A DNA stretch of 64,000 nt from Massilia sp. TS11 (lineage in GTDB: Bacteria; Pseudomonadota; Gammaproteobacteria; Burkholderiales; Burkholderiaceae_D): contig NZ_JAKLTS010000002.1 of assembly GCF_022012445.1 (NCBI RefSeq), positions 186,001 to 250,000 of the forward strand, read 5' to 3'. The translations under genes and the position numbers were made by a program. Shown here piece after piece: positions 1 to 8,939 of the stretch; positions within the stretch are counted from its first letter, which is position 1, and every line of letters begins with the position of its first letter. The notes under the pieces are model-generated. The model had not been told where the DNA came from, searched no databases, and worked only from the letters and a program-made list of their open reading frames with translations.

Positions 1-381
1 GATAATGGAAAAGGCTGCGGCATTGTCTGAAGGGGTCACGAACGAGCCGTCCTTCTTCTTTCCCTTATCGTAAATGAATCGAATTGAGATCGTCTTCTTC
101 TCTGGGTTGTCCCATTGGTCGACGATATAGATGCCATTGGAGACCTGACCTAAGTGGAACGCAGCGTGCTTCCCTTTCGGATGCGTGGGGTAGCGACCGT
201 TTTCGAACGTCGCGATTGCGGTGCCAGGCGCTATTTCTTTATTGCCCAGGACTTTTTCACCCTCTCTCCAAACCATTGAAGGCGGGGCGTTCGTGTAAGT
301 GCGAACGAGAGCAACACATTCAAAGTCGCCGACCTTGGGCTGGCCATCCAGCTTCCTGGCGTTGATGTAGACGTACGGCAT
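1..381 (-). CDS. BPSL0067 family protein (NlpC/P60-like amidase fold), 3' end outside window
   Basis: The start is the ATG at 381, with GGAGGCGC just upstream; 127 codons are visible without a stop, so the C-terminus lies outside the window. The protein begins MPYVYINARKLDGQPKVGDFE and has the arrangement GDFECVALV (Cys near residue 22) followed by GKHAAFHLGQ (His near residue 80), as in NlpC/P60-like cysteine peptidase folds of the BPSL0067 family. Such proteins are often found with type VI secretion genes, but no such gene is visible here. The stretch is clearly more AT-rich than its neighbours, which suggests transfer. Family assignment is from memory of the motif pattern; activity is inference. 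Confidence 0.6.
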   Translation of the reverse strand, partial: MPYVYINARKLDGQPKVGDFECVALVRTYTNAPPSMVWREGEKVLGNKEIAPGTAIATFENGRYPTHPKGKHAAFHLGQVSNGIYIVDQWDNPEKKTISIRFIYDKGKKKDGSFVTPSDNAAAFSII

Positions 382-578
382 CTGCGCCTCCAAAAAATGC
401 GTGGGCCGTTTCCGGCGGAAACTCATTTTCAAGTTAGGCAGGAAAACGCTATTGCAATCGATCAATCCGTCGTGTGAAGGGCAGGAGGCCTAACGCGTCC
501 TTCCAGTGCCCAACCCTGTCCAGTTCTGAACATCCATGCGTTACACTTAGCGCTTTTGAACAATTGCTAATCCTGACC

Positions 579-2222
579 ATGCGTCTGTCCCAACTGTGCG
601 CCGTTCTGTCCCTCACGCTCGTCCTCGCTGCCTGTGGTGGTGAGCAGTCCACGCCGATCGCCAGTGCCAGCCACAGCGCGCTGCGCGCGAGCCAGGGTGC
701 GCCGGTGCAGGCCTCGGTGGTCAGCTTTGTTGGCCCGCTCGCCAATTACAGCTTCAGCAAGACCGCGGACGGCTATGTGGTGACCGACAACACCGGCAAG
801 GAAGCGGCGCGCACGGTGGCGGCCACGGCGCGCCTGCGCTTTACCGACATCTCGCTCAGTTTCGATATCGACGGGATTCCGGGCCAGGCCTATCGTCTGT
901 ACCGCGCCGCTTTTGCCCGCACGCCGGACGTCGGCGGCCTGGGCTTTTGGCTCGGCGTGCTCGACAAGGGCTACAGCCTGGAAGCCGCCGCCAATGGCTT
1001 TGTCGACTCCCAGGAGTACAAGACCCTGTATGCGAGCGCGACCAGCAACAGCGATATCGTCAGCAAGTACTACCTGAACGTTCTCGAGCGCAAAGGCGAC
1101 GCGGGCGGGCTGGCCTTCTGGAGCGGCATTCTCGACCGCAAGGACGGCACGCCGGCCGGTGTGCTGGTCGGTTTCAGTGAGAGCCCGGAGAACAAGTCCG
1201 GTACCGCGAGCCTGGTTCAGAACGGCATCGTCTATCAGGAAGATGGCGTCAGCTACAGCGAAAGCGTGCACAGCTTCCCGCTGCGTGCGGCCCTGCGTCA
1301 GCGCTCCCTGACGGCGGCGACCGATTACCTGAGCTTGACGGGCAGCTGCAATGGCTACGCGGCGTTCAACCGCATCGCCCCCTATGCGGGCACGATTGAA
1401 GGCAAGAGCGTGACGGTGGCGCAGACGAATGTCAGCGTCGGCCTGACCAACTGCAGCCCGACCTCGCTCGCCTGGTCCACCTACGACTTTTACGACAGCG
1501 CGGACAACCTGACCGGCCACTACGAGCCGGGCACCGAATACGACGTCACCAGTGGTGGCGCGCGCAGCCTGCCGGTGACGGCCAAGGTCGGCGACAAGGG
1601 TGTGTATGCGATCCAGGCCCTGTACCTCGACGCCACCAAGCAAGGGACGGCCGGCACGCGTACGCTGAGCTACAGTGTCGAGGCCGACGGCAGCTCGACC
1701 ACGTCGGCGATCCTGCGCCTGACCGCGGTCCATGTCAGCGGGACAGGCGTGCTCAATCTGACGCGCGTGGCCAGCTACCGCGTGCACATCAATGGTCTGG
1801 TGCAGCCGCTGGGCGTGGAGGAAACCTACGCCAGCGGCATCAAGCTGACTTACACGCAAACGCCGGCCAATGCCCAACCCGCCAAGCTGATCATCAACGA
1901 TACGCTCACCGGCACGGGGACCGTGTCGCAGAACGGCCAGACCCTGACCGTCAATTACACCGGCTGGCTGTACGACCCGAGCGCGGCCGACTTCAAAGGC
2001 AAGCAGTTCGACAGTTCCATCGGCCGCGGCCCCTTCAGTTTCCAGCTCGGTGCCGGGCAGGTGATCGCTGGATGGGACCAGGGCATGCTCGGCATGAAAG
2101 TCGGTGGCAAACGCACCTTGCTGATTCCGAGCAGCATGGGCTATGGCACCAGCGGCGCCGGCGCCAGCATTCCGGGCAATGCGGCCCTGGTGTTCGAGGT
2201 TGAACTGCTGAGCGCGAAGTAA
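579..2222 (+). CDS. Lipoprotein with DUF4214 region and C-terminal FKBP-type peptidyl-prolyl isomerase
   Basis: Predicted 547-residue lipoprotein. The ATG at 579 is chosen because it starts a clean signal peptide ending in lipobox LAAC (Cys19). Residues about 45-205 resemble DUF4214 modules ([20 protein letters not shown], then [18 protein letters not shown]), normally seen in large secreted or adhesin-like proteins. A middle beta-rich region without recognised family follows. Residues about 450-547 are a full FKBP domain with [26 protein letters not shown] and [14 protein letters not shown], so the isomerase active site looks intact. It should act as a periplasmic or surface folding factor, perhaps for its own N-terminal region. 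The fusion is unusual. Confidence 0.85.
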   Translation: MRLSQLCAVLSLTLVLAACGGEQSTPIASASHSALRASQGAPVQASVVSFVGPLANYSFSKTADGYVVTDNTGKEAARTVAATARLRFTDISLSFDIDGIPGQAYRLYRAAFARTPDVGGLGFWLGVLDKGYSLEAAANGFVDSQEYKTLYASATSNSDIVSKYYLNVLERKGDAGGLAFWSGILDRKDGTPAGVLVGFSESPENKSGTASLVQNGIVYQEDGVSYSESVHSFPLRAALRQRSLTAATDYLSLTGSCNGYAAFNRIAPYAGTIEGKSVTVAQTNVSVGLTNCSPTSLAWSTYDFYDSADNLTGHYEPGTEYDVTSGGARSLPVTAKVGDKGVYAIQALYLDATKQGTAGTRTLSYSVEADGSSTTSAILRLTAVHVSGTGVLNLTRVASYRVHINGLVQPLGVEETYASGIKLTYTQTPANAQPAKLIINDTLTGTGTVSQNGQTLTVNYTGWLYDPSAADFKGKQFDSSIGRGPFSFQLGAGQVIAGWDQGMLGMKVGGKRTLLIPSSMGYGTSGAGASIPGNAALVFEVELLSAK

Positions 2223-2224
2223 GC

Positions 2225-2761
2225 CTACTTGACCCGCTGCTTCTCCAGCTTGCGGGCCAGTGTGCGGCGGTGCATGCCGAGCCGGCGCGCCGCTTCGGAG
2301 ATATTGAAACCCGTCTCGGCCAGCACCTGGTGGATGTGCTCCCACTCCAGGGTCTTGATCGAGGTGGTGCGGTTCGTCAGCTCCACCTCGGTGACGCCGG
2401 CCACATGCCCGAAGGCGGCTTCGATATCGTCCGTATTCGAGGGCTTGGCCAGGTATTGGCAGGCGCCGAGCTTGATCGCCTCGACCGCGGTGTTGATGCT
2501 GGCGAAACCGGTCAGTACCACGATCAGCATGTCGGGCGAGTGGGTGTGCAGCATCTGCACGCAGGCAAGGCCGGAGTTGCTGCCATGGAGCTTCAGGTCG
2601 ACCACCGCATAGTTCGGCGTCTCGGTCTCCAGCAGGCTGCGGACTTCGTCGATCGTTTCGGCGCGCGAGACGACATAGCCGCGCCGCTCGAAGGAGCGGG
2701 TCAGGGTGCGGGCAAAGGCGAGGTCGTCTTCGACAATCAGGAGCCGGCGCTCATTCTCCAT
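2225..2761 (-). CDS. regA: RegA/PrrA/RoxR-type response regulator
   Basis: 178 residues. The receiver domain has the acidic pocket (IVEDD), phosphoacceptor Asp55 (AVVDLKLHG) and Lys in LAKPS; the C-terminus is a short Fis-type helix-turn-helix (NISEAARRLGMHRRTLARKL). The length and layout match RegA/ActR/PrrA. Start: the ATG at 2761 has GAGGAGG six bases upstream, better than the in-frame ATG at 2767. Its start overlaps the 3' end of the kinase gene, so the two are translationally coupled. In this family the regulator controls respiratory oxidase genes in answer to quinone redox state; its place at the end of the cyo operon suggests feedback on that operon. Confidence 0.85.
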   Translation of the reverse strand: MENERRLLIVEDDLAFARTLTRSFERRGYVVSRAETIDEVRSLLETETPNYAVVDLKLHGSNSGLACVQMLHTHSPDMLIVVLTGFASINTAVEAIKLGACQYLAKPSNTDDIEAAFGHVAGVTEVELTNRTTSIKTLEWEHIHQVLAETGFNISEAARRLGMHRRTLARKLEKQRVK

Positions 2762-4055
2762 TGGCATCCTCCTCGGGCAAGGCAATCGACCACAGCGGCA
2801 AACGCAGGTCGACAATCGCACCGTGTTCACCGCGGCGGGCTTCCACACTGCCGCCCAGGCTGCGCGCCACATTCACGACCAGGAAAAGGCCGAGGCCGCT
2901 ACCAGGGCGGTTCTTGGTGGAATTGTACGGCTTCCCGAAATTGGCGAGGGTGGCGGCCGAAAATCCGGGACCGCGGTCGCTGACGCTCAGCACCAGCGTG
3001 TCCTGTTCGAGCGTCACCGTCAGCCCCACCCACTCGGGCGAGGCTTCGAGCGCATTGTCGAGCAGATTGCAGATGGTCTGCTTGAGCGCGGAATCGTGCA
3101 CGACGGCGATATCGTCTTCCATCTGCACGGCATACGCGAGCACGGCCTGGGGCCGGGTGCGGCGCCATTCGTCCACCAGTTCGTCGAGAAAATGGCGCAG
3201 GGTGGTCGTGGTGGACGACTCGCCGCGCACTTCGCCGGCCGACAGCAGAATGCCGGTGACGATGCTCTTGCAGCGCTGCAGCTGGGTCTGCATTTCGCGG
3301 ATGTCTTCCTGCAGCGCCGGATTGCTGTTGAATTCCTTCATGCGCAGCCAGTCGCCGAGCAGCACCGACATGGTCGCCATCGGTGTGCCGAGCTCGTGAG
3401 CGGCGCCGGAGGCAAGCAGGCCCATGCGGACGATATGTTCCTCTTCGGCTGCGCGCTGGCGGAACTGCGCCAGCTGGGCATCGCCCGCGCGCAGATTGGC
3501 GCTGATGCGGGTGATCAGCACCACCAGCAGCGAGGCATTCAGTGCAAAGCAGAACAGCAGGCCCACGACGTAGAGCTTGTTGAAGTCGTCGGGGCGCTCG
3601 AGCAGGGCGGGCAGGGGCGTGGACCAGAACGACAGGCCGGACAGGCAGAGCGCGGCAATGGCCACGAAGGTCCAGCTGGCCCAGGCGTCGAGCAGCACGG
3701 CCGACAGCACCACCTGCAGCAGATACAGCGAAGCGAACGGATTGCTGGCCCCGCCGCTGTAGTGCAGCTGGGCAGTGAGGCTGGCGACGTCGACCAGCAG
3801 GGCGACGAACATCTCGCCATTGGTGACGATGGGGTTTTCGTGCCAGCGCAGATGGCTGCCGATATTGAAGGCGCTCAGGCAGGCCAGCACGGCCAGCATC
3901 TGCGGCATCGGCAGGTGGCAGTCGAGCACCAGGCTGACAAAGGCGATCGTCGTCACCTGGCCGAACACGGCGATCCAGCGCAGCCGGATCAGATACAGCA
4001 TGTTCTTGTGGCCCACCACATCGCCGACGTGGGGGCCGAAGCTCAGTCGTTTCAT
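2751..4055 (-). CDS. regB: RegB/PrrB/RoxS-type redox sensor histidine kinase
   Basis: 434 residues with about six N-terminal membrane segments, then a HisKA/HATPase module. Visible family marks are the quinone-sensing heptad GGASNPF (residues 101-107), the H-box LLASGAAHELGTPMATM (His220), a Cys in LQRCKSIV (Cys262, matching the redox-active Cys of RegB), and N/G boxes (NLLDNALEAS, DRGPGF, GSGLGLFL). The ATG at 4055 overlaps the stop of the SURF1 gene (ATGA). It should sense the ubiquinone/ubiquinol ratio and phosphorylate the downstream RegA-like regulator. Position inside a quinol oxidase operon supports that role. Confidence 0.88.
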   Translation of the reverse strand: MKRLSFGPHVGDVVGHKNMLYLIRLRWIAVFGQVTTIAFVSLVLDCHLPMPQMLAVLACLSAFNIGSHLRWHENPIVTNGEMFVALLVDVASLTAQLHYSGGASNPFASLYLLQVVLSAVLLDAWASWTFVAIAALCLSGLSFWSTPLPALLERPDDFNKLYVVGLLFCFALNASLLVVLITRISANLRAGDAQLAQFRQRAAEEEHIVRMGLLASGAAHELGTPMATMSVLLGDWLRMKEFNSNPALQEDIREMQTQLQRCKSIVTGILLSAGEVRGESSTTTTLRHFLDELVDEWRRTRPQAVLAYAVQMEDDIAVVHDSALKQTICNLLDNALEASPEWVGLTVTLEQDTLVLSVSDRGPGFSAATLANFGKPYNSTKNRPGSGLGLFLVVNVARSLGGSVEARRGEHGAIVDLRLPLWSIALPEEDANGE

Positions 4056-4753
4056 GCCTCGTCCATCGTTGCTTGGCGGCGCCGGATCTGCCAGACGCGC
4101 AGCAGCACCATCGCGGCAAGTGTAAACCAAGTCAGCGCATACACGAGATGGTGGTTGCGGAAGGCAATGACGGTCAGGCCGCCGACGGGGGCGCCGGGGG
4201 CGGCGCGCGGGTCCGCTTCGGCATCGATGAAATAGGGGGCGACGCTGCCCAGGCCGCGTGCGGCGGCGATGGCCTGGACATCGCGCGAATACCAGCGCTC
4301 GGCACGCGCATCGTTGTTGCGCAGGAAGCCGCCGCCCGTTTCGCTCAGGCGCAGCAGGCCGCTGACGCTAGTGCTTTCCTCGGCCGGGGCGGTGGGCAGG
4401 CGGCGCTCGGGTACGAAGCCGCGGTTAATCAGGATCGTGCTGCCATCGGTCAGGCGCAGCGGGGTCATCACCCAATAGCCGGGCCCGAGCGTGGTCGAAG
4501 CCTGGACCAGGGTGCTGCGCTGGTGTTGCAGAATGCCGCTGGCCTGCACGTGCAGGTATTCGGCATTCTCGGCGGTGAGACTGGCCCAGGCGGCGCGTGG
4601 GGGAGCGGGCTGGGCGGGCGCATGGACGCGCGCATCGACGCGCGCGATCAGGGCCAGTTTCCATTGCAGGCGAACCAGCTGCCAGCTGCCCAGGCCGAGG
4701 CACACGAGGGTGACCAAGGCCAGGGCGATGCGCCAGACCCAGCGGGCGGACAT
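4052..4753 (-). CDS. SURF1 family oxidase assembly protein
   Basis: 233 residues with one membrane helix at each end (residues about 8-26 and 205-223) around a periplasmic domain, the SURF1/Shy1 layout. Visible pieces are GSWQLVRLQWK after the first helix, PLRLTDGSTILINRGFVP in the middle and HHLVYALTWFTLAAM in the last helix. SURF1 helps insert haem into subunit I of haem-copper oxidases. It is translationally coupled to cyoD upstream (one-base overlap at 4753) and to the kinase downstream (ATGA). SURF1 is best known for haem a type cytochrome c oxidases, so its presence in a quinol oxidase operon is of note, though I believe it is common in this bacterial group. Confidence 0.85.
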   Translation of the reverse strand: MSARWVWRIALALVTLVCLGLGSWQLVRLQWKLALIARVDARVHAPAQPAPPRAAWASLTAENAEYLHVQASGILQHQRSTLVQASTTLGPGYWVMTPLRLTDGSTILINRGFVPERRLPTAPAEESTSVSGLLRLSETGGGFLRNNDARAERWYSRDVQAIAAARGLGSVAPYFIDAEADPRAAPGAPVGGLTVIAFRNHHLVYALTWFTLAAMVLLRVWQIRRRQATMDEA

Positions 4754-5184
4754 CAGGGCATATCCGCCATCGGTTGCGGCTGCGCGGCCGGCGCGCCGGC
4801 GGCTGCCGGGGCATGCTGCATGCCCGGCATCATATTGTGCTGCAGGTGGTACATGACCCAGATCGAGCCGGTCAGCACGATGACCACCAGCATGATCGTG
4901 AACAGCAGGGCCAGCAGATTCCAGCCGCCCTCGGCGCGCGAGTTCATGTGCAGGAAGTACACCATGTGGACGACGATCTGCACGGCGGCAAAGCCGAGCA
5001 GGATGGCGGCCGTGGCGCCCGAGCTCGGGATCACCTTGGCCATCACCAGCCAGAACGGAATCGCGGTCAGGATGACCGACAGCACGAAGCCGATGATATA
5101 GCTCTTGAAACTGCCGTGGTCGTGGCTGTCAGCATGGCCATGCTCGTGGCCGTGGCCGTGGCCGTGGTCGTGGTGCGCGCTCAT
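4753..5184 (-). CDS. cyoD: Cytochrome o ubiquinol oxidase subunit IV
   Basis: 143 residues with three membrane helices. The region from SFKSYIIGFVLSVILTAIPFW through VQIVVHMVYFLHMNS to LLFTIMLVVIVLTGSIWVMYHL is typical of CyoD. The N-terminal about 24 residues are strikingly His-rich (repeated HGHGHE/HDHG), more than in the Escherichia coli protein, and could bind metal. The C-terminus is a Pro/Ala/Met-rich tail. The ATG at 5184 overlaps the cyoC stop (ATGA). Subunit IV supports assembly of the haem-copper centre in subunit I. Confidence 0.92.
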   Translation of the reverse strand: MSAHHDHGHGHGHEHGHADSHDHGSFKSYIIGFVLSVILTAIPFWLVMAKVIPSSGATAAILLGFAAVQIVVHMVYFLHMNSRAEGGWNLLALLFTIMLVVIVLTGSIWVMYHLQHNMMPGMQHAPAAAGAPAAQPQPMADMP

Positions 5185-5801
5185 GGCAGAACTCCCATCA
5201 GGTAGACAAAGGTGAAAACGCCGATCCAGATCACATCGAGGAAGTGCCAGAACATCGACAGGCACATCAGGCGGCGCATATTGGCTTCGCCCAGGCCCTT
5301 CTGTTTGAGCTGGACCATCAGGGTCAGCAGCCAGACGATACCAAAGCTCACGTGCAGGCCGTGGGTGCCGACCAGCGCGAAGAAGGACGTCAGAAACGCG
5401 CTGCGCTGGGGACCGGCGCCTTCGTGAATCAGGGCGGCGAATTCATGCAGTTCCAGATACAGGAAGCCCAGGCCGAACAGGCCGGTAATGGCCAGCCAGA
5501 GCAGGGTCTGGTTCAGGGCCTTGCGCTGGGCGTACAGCATCGCGAAGCCATAGGTGATCGACGAGAACAGCAGGAAGGCCGTGTTCAGGGCCACCGTCGG
5601 CAGGTCGAACAGTTCGGCGCCGGTCGGGCCGCCCGCGTAATTGCGGCCGAGCACGGCGTAGGCGATGAACAGACAGGCGAAGATCAGGCAATCGCTCATC
5701 AGGTAGATCCAGAACCCGAGCAGGGTGCCGTTCTCCGGATGGTGATCGCGCACGTAGAAGGCCATCTCGGCCTCGTTGGCGTGGAGAGTAGTGTCAGACA
5801 T
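5181..5801 (-). CDS. cyoC: Cytochrome o ubiquinol oxidase subunit III
   Basis: 206 residues with five predicted membrane helices, as in CyoC. Visible motifs include [35 protein letters not shown], the conserved FLYLELHEF, and [19 protein letters not shown]. The ATG at 5801 was chosen with GGAAAG eight bases upstream; a TTG at 5807 is possible. The start overlaps the cyoB stop by eight bases, and the stop overlaps the cyoD start. Part of the membrane-bound quinol oxidase complex that reduces oxygen and pumps protons. Confidence 0.93.
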   Translation of the reverse strand: MSDTTLHANEAEMAFYVRDHHPENGTLLGFWIYLMSDCLIFACLFIAYAVLGRNYAGGPTGAELFDLPTVALNTAFLLFSSITYGFAMLYAQRKALNQTLLWLAITGLFGLGFLYLELHEFAALIHEGAGPQRSAFLTSFFALVGTHGLHVSFGIVWLLTLMVQLKQKGLGEANMRRLMCLSMFWHFLDVIWIGVFTFVYLMGVLP

Positions 5802-7803
5802 GGGCAATGCTTTCCAGAGTACGGGTACGCTCGGCTTCGGTGTCGACCACCTGGGCCGCCGGGATGTAGTAGTCGCGCTTGTAATTGAAGGTGTGGATCA
5901 CCGAGGCGGCCACGGTGGCGACGAAGGCGACGATGGCCAGCAGCCACATCTGCCAGATCACGGCGAAGGCGGTCGCTGCGCTCAGGCCGGCGATGATGAA
6001 GCCGGCGGCGGTGTTCTTCGGCATGTGGATGTCGATGAAGCCGCTCAGCGGGCGGGTGTGGCCGCGGCGCTTCATATCGGTCCAGGCATCGTTGTCATAC
6101 ACGCGCGGCGTGAAGGCGAAGTTGTAGTCGGGCGGCGGCGACGAGGTCGACCATTCGAGCGTGCGCCCATCCCAGGGGTCGCCCGTCAGGTCGCGCTGGG
6201 CGCCGCGGCGGCGGAAGCTGACGTAGAACTGCACGAGCATGGCGCCGATACCGCAGGCGATCAGGACGGCGCCGACGGCGGCGATCTGGAACCAGATCTG
6301 CAGCGAGGGGTCTTCGAAGTGGCTCATGCGGCGGGTCACGCCCATCAGGCCCAGCACGTACAGGGGCATGAAGGCCAGGTAGAAGCCGATCACCCAGCAC
6401 CAGAAGGAGATCTTGCCCCAGAAGGCGTCGAGCTTGTAGCCGAAGGCCTTGGGGAACCAGTAGTTGATGGCGGCGAACACGCCGAACACCACGCCGCCGA
6501 TGATCACGTTGTGGAAGTGGGCGATCAGGAACAGGCTGTTGTGCAGCACGAAGTCGGCCGGCGGCACGGCCAGCAGCACGCCCGTCATGCCGCCGATCAC
6601 GAAGGTGATCATGAAGGCGACGCTCCACATCATCGGCAGTTCATAGCGGATACGCCCACGGTACATCGTGAACAGCCAGTTGAAGATCTTGGCCCCGGTC
6701 GGGATCGAGATGATCATCGTGGTGATGCCGAAGAAGGAGTTGACGCTGGCGCCCGAACCCATGGTGAAGAAGTGGTGCAGCCACACCAGGTAGGACAGGA
6801 TCGTGATCACGACGGTCGCATACACCATCGAGGTGTAGCCGAACAGGCGCTTGGAGGAGAAGGTCGAGACCACTTCCGAGAACACGCCGAACACCGGCAG
6901 CACCAGGATGTAGACCTCGGGGTGGCCCCAGATCCAGATCAGGTTCACGTACAGCATGGCGTCACCGCCGAAGTCGGCCGTGAAGAAGTGGGTGCCGAAA
7001 GTGCGGTCGAGCGAGAGCATGGCCAGCACGGCCGTCAGGACCGGGAAGGTCACGACGATCAGCACGTTGGTGCACAGGGCGGTCCAGGTGAACACCGGCA
7101 TCTTCATCAGGCGCATGCCGGGCGCGCGCATCTTGACGATGGTGGCGATCAGGTTGACCCCGGACAGCAAGGTGCCGACCCCGGCCACCTGCAGCGACCA
7201 GATGTAGTAGTCGACCCCGACATCGGGACTGGCCAGAATCCCGGACAGCGGCGGATAGGCCAGCCAGCCGGTGCGCGCATATTCGCCGACGAACAGCGAG
7301 ACCATGGTCAGCGCGGCGCCGAAGGCCGTCATCCAGAAACTGAAGTTGTTCAGGAAGGGGAAGGCGACGTCGCGCGCGCCGATCTGCAGCGGCACCACGT
7401 AGTTCATCAGGCCGGTGACGAAGGGCATGGCCACGAAGAAGATCATGATCACGCCGTGGGCGGTGAAGATCTGGTCGTAGTGGTGCGGCGGCAGGTAGCC
7501 GAGGTTCTCACCGAAGGCCATGGCCTGCTGGGCACGCATCATGAGGGCGTCGGCAAAGCCGCGCAGCATCATCACGAGGCCGAGCACCATGTACATGATG
7601 CCGATCTTCTTGTGGTCGATACTGGTGATCCAGTCGCGCCACAGCGGGCCCCACAGACGGTAGCGCGTCATCAGCGCCAGGGTCACCAGTCCGCCCAGCA
7701 CCACCATGGCGAAGGTGGCGAGCAGGATCGGCTCGTGATAGGGAATGGCTTCCCAGCTCAGGCGGCCAAGCAGGGGCCGCGCCAGAAGAGATTGGTCTTG
7801 CAT
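5794..7803 (-). CDS. cyoB: Cytochrome o ubiquinol oxidase subunit I
   Basis: 669 residues, the length of CyoB, with about 14-15 membrane helices. It carries the haem-copper core: [11 protein letters not shown] (low-spin haem His), [13 protein letters not shown] (CuB His and the cross-linked Tyr), [11 protein letters not shown] (CuB His pair), and [15 protein letters not shown] (high- and low-spin haem His). The ATG at 7803 lies just after the cyoA stop. It catalyses ubiquinol oxidation with reduction of oxygen to water and proton pumping. No haem O synthase gene (cyoE) follows in this operon; it must be elsewhere, or the enzyme uses another haem. Confidence 0.96.
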   Translation of the reverse strand: MQDQSLLARPLLGRLSWEAIPYHEPILLATFAMVVLGGLVTLALMTRYRLWGPLWRDWITSIDHKKIGIMYMVLGLVMMLRGFADALMMRAQQAMAFGENLGYLPPHHYDQIFTAHGVIMIFFVAMPFVTGLMNYVVPLQIGARDVAFPFLNNFSFWMTAFGAALTMVSLFVGEYARTGWLAYPPLSGILASPDVGVDYYIWSLQVAGVGTLLSGVNLIATIVKMRAPGMRLMKMPVFTWTALCTNVLIVVTFPVLTAVLAMLSLDRTFGTHFFTADFGGDAMLYVNLIWIWGHPEVYILVLPVFGVFSEVVSTFSSKRLFGYTSMVYATVVITILSYLVWLHHFFTMGSGASVNSFFGITTMIISIPTGAKIFNWLFTMYRGRIRYELPMMWSVAFMITFVIGGMTGVLLAVPPADFVLHNSLFLIAHFHNVIIGGVVFGVFAAINYWFPKAFGYKLDAFWGKISFWCWVIGFYLAFMPLYVLGLMGVTRRMSHFEDPSLQIWFQIAAVGAVLIACGIGAMLVQFYVSFRRRGAQRDLTGDPWDGRTLEWSTSSPPPDYNFAFTPRVYDNDAWTDMKRRGHTRPLSGFIDIHMPKNTAAGFIIAGLSAATAFAVIWQMWLLAIVAFVATVAASVIHTFNYKRDYYIPAAQVVDTEAERTRTLESIAHV

Positions 7804-7805
7804 GA

Positions 7806-8789
7806 TCAGTCTTTGCTAGGTTTGGTGTTCAGGGCCAGCGGCGTCGGCGTCTTGCACAGGCGCTCGTCCATTTCTTTCTTGCTCAGCACGGCGCGCGTGC
7901 GGGCGGCGTCGGCGGCCATCATCTTGTTGGCGCAGACCGTGCCTTCGGCCACGCAGCGATTCAAGATGGCGTCATACAAATCCGTTTCGACGCTAGCATA
8001 GTGGCGTACCGGTTCGCGTTCGCTGGGCTTCTCAAGCTGCAGGTACTCGGCGCGCTTGAGCTGGCCGTCGCCGGCCTTCATCTTGGCAACCCAGGCCTCG
8101 AAGTCCGTGGCCGATACGCCGTGGTACTTAAAGCGCATGTGCGAGAAGCCGGCGCCGCTGTAGTTGGCCGAGAAGCCGTCGTACACGCCCGGTTTGTTCA
8201 GCACCGCATTGAGGGTGGTGTCCATGCCCGGCATCGCGTAGATCTGGCCGGCCAGGGCCGGCACGTAGAAGGAGTTCATGACCGTCGAGGCGGTGATCTT
8301 GAAGCGGATCGGGGTGTCGACCGGGGTCACCAGCTCGTTGACGGTGGCGATGCCCTGTTCCGGATAGATGAACAGCCATTTCCAGTCCATCGCCACCACC
8401 TGCACGACCAGCGGCTTGTGGCTGGCGGCCAGCGGACGGTTGGCGTCGATGCGGCTCAGCGGGCGGTAGGGGTCGAGCAGGTGGGTGCTGATCCAGGTCA
8501 GCAGGCCGAGCACGATGATGATCATCAGCGGCGCGCCCCAGATCACCAGCTCGAGCTGGGTGGAATGGTCCCAATCGGGCAGGTAGGTGGCCTTACTGTT
8601 GTTTTTACGGTAGCGCCACGCAAAGAAAATGGTGAGCGCAATGACAGGCACAATTATCAATAGCATCAACAAGGTAGACACTGTGACGAGCTGTGCTTGC
8701 TGGGCAGCGATGTCGCCAGAAGGATTCATCACGACGGTATTACAACCGGCAAGACTGGCGGAAAGCAGAAGGAGCAGTATGATAGGCAT
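7806..8789 (-). CDS. cyoA: Ubiquinol oxidase subunit II, lipoprotein
   Basis: 327 residues starting at ATG 8789 (a TTG two codons earlier is possible). The lipoprotein signal ends in LAGC (Cys16); two membrane helices follow ([20 protein letters not shown] and [19 protein letters not shown]), then the periplasmic cupredoxin-like domain. The stretch [22 protein letters not shown] lacks the paired Cys of a CuA centre, which separates quinol oxidases from cytochrome c oxidases. The Cox II tail with [14 protein letters not shown] is also present. First gene of the cyoABCD-SURF1-regB-regA operon; the FNR-like site at 8802-8815 sits immediately upstream. Confidence 0.94.
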   Translation of the reverse strand: MPIILLLLLSASLAGCNTVVMNPSGDIAAQQAQLVTVSTLLMLLIIVPVIALTIFFAWRYRKNNSKATYLPDWDHSTQLELVIWGAPLMIIIVLGLLTWISTHLLDPYRPLSRIDANRPLAASHKPLVVQVVAMDWKWLFIYPEQGIATVNELVTPVDTPIRFKITASTVMNSFYVPALAGQIYAMPGMDTTLNAVLNKPGVYDGFSANYSGAGFSHMRFKYHGVSATDFEAWVAKMKAGDGQLKRAEYLQLEKPSEREPVRHYASVETDLYDAILNRCVAEGTVCANKMMAADAARTRAVLSKKEMDERLCKTPTPLALNTKPSKD

Positions 8790-8801
8790 TAGCAAGTTTC
8801 T

Positions 8802-8815
8802 TTGACCTGGATCAA
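8802..8815. promoter_or_regulatory. FNR/ANR-like box upstream of cyoA
   Basis: TTGACCTGGATCAA differs from the FNR consensus TTGAT-N4-ATCAA at one position. It lies 12 bases upstream of the cyoA ATG, probably at or downstream of the promoter, which would fit repression at low oxygen as known for cyo of Escherichia coli. The same site is about 125 bases upstream of the divergent MFS gene and could act on that too. Confidence 0.55.
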
Positions 8816-8856
8816 GGAGTTCGATACTTTATCCACTGGGCAATAGTCTTGCGATT

Positions 8857-8869
8857 GGACATATTGTCC
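8857..8869. promoter_or_regulatory. Palindrome GGACA-TAT-TGTCC in the cyoA/MFS divergent promoter
   Basis: Perfect 5-bp arms around TAT, roughly in the centre of the 150-base divergent intergenic region. This is the usual form of a dimeric regulator site; the binding protein is not known. Confidence 0.35.
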
Positions 8870-8939
8870 TACCAGAAAACTACATAACAGCAATAAATCT
8901 TGGTGATAACTCTACGAGCACTGGGATTGGAGACAAAAA

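Noticed and set aside
5776..8001. Long His/Gln-rich frame on the plus strand
   Set aside because: Complement of cyoB, whose haem and copper ligands are all visible on the minus strand.
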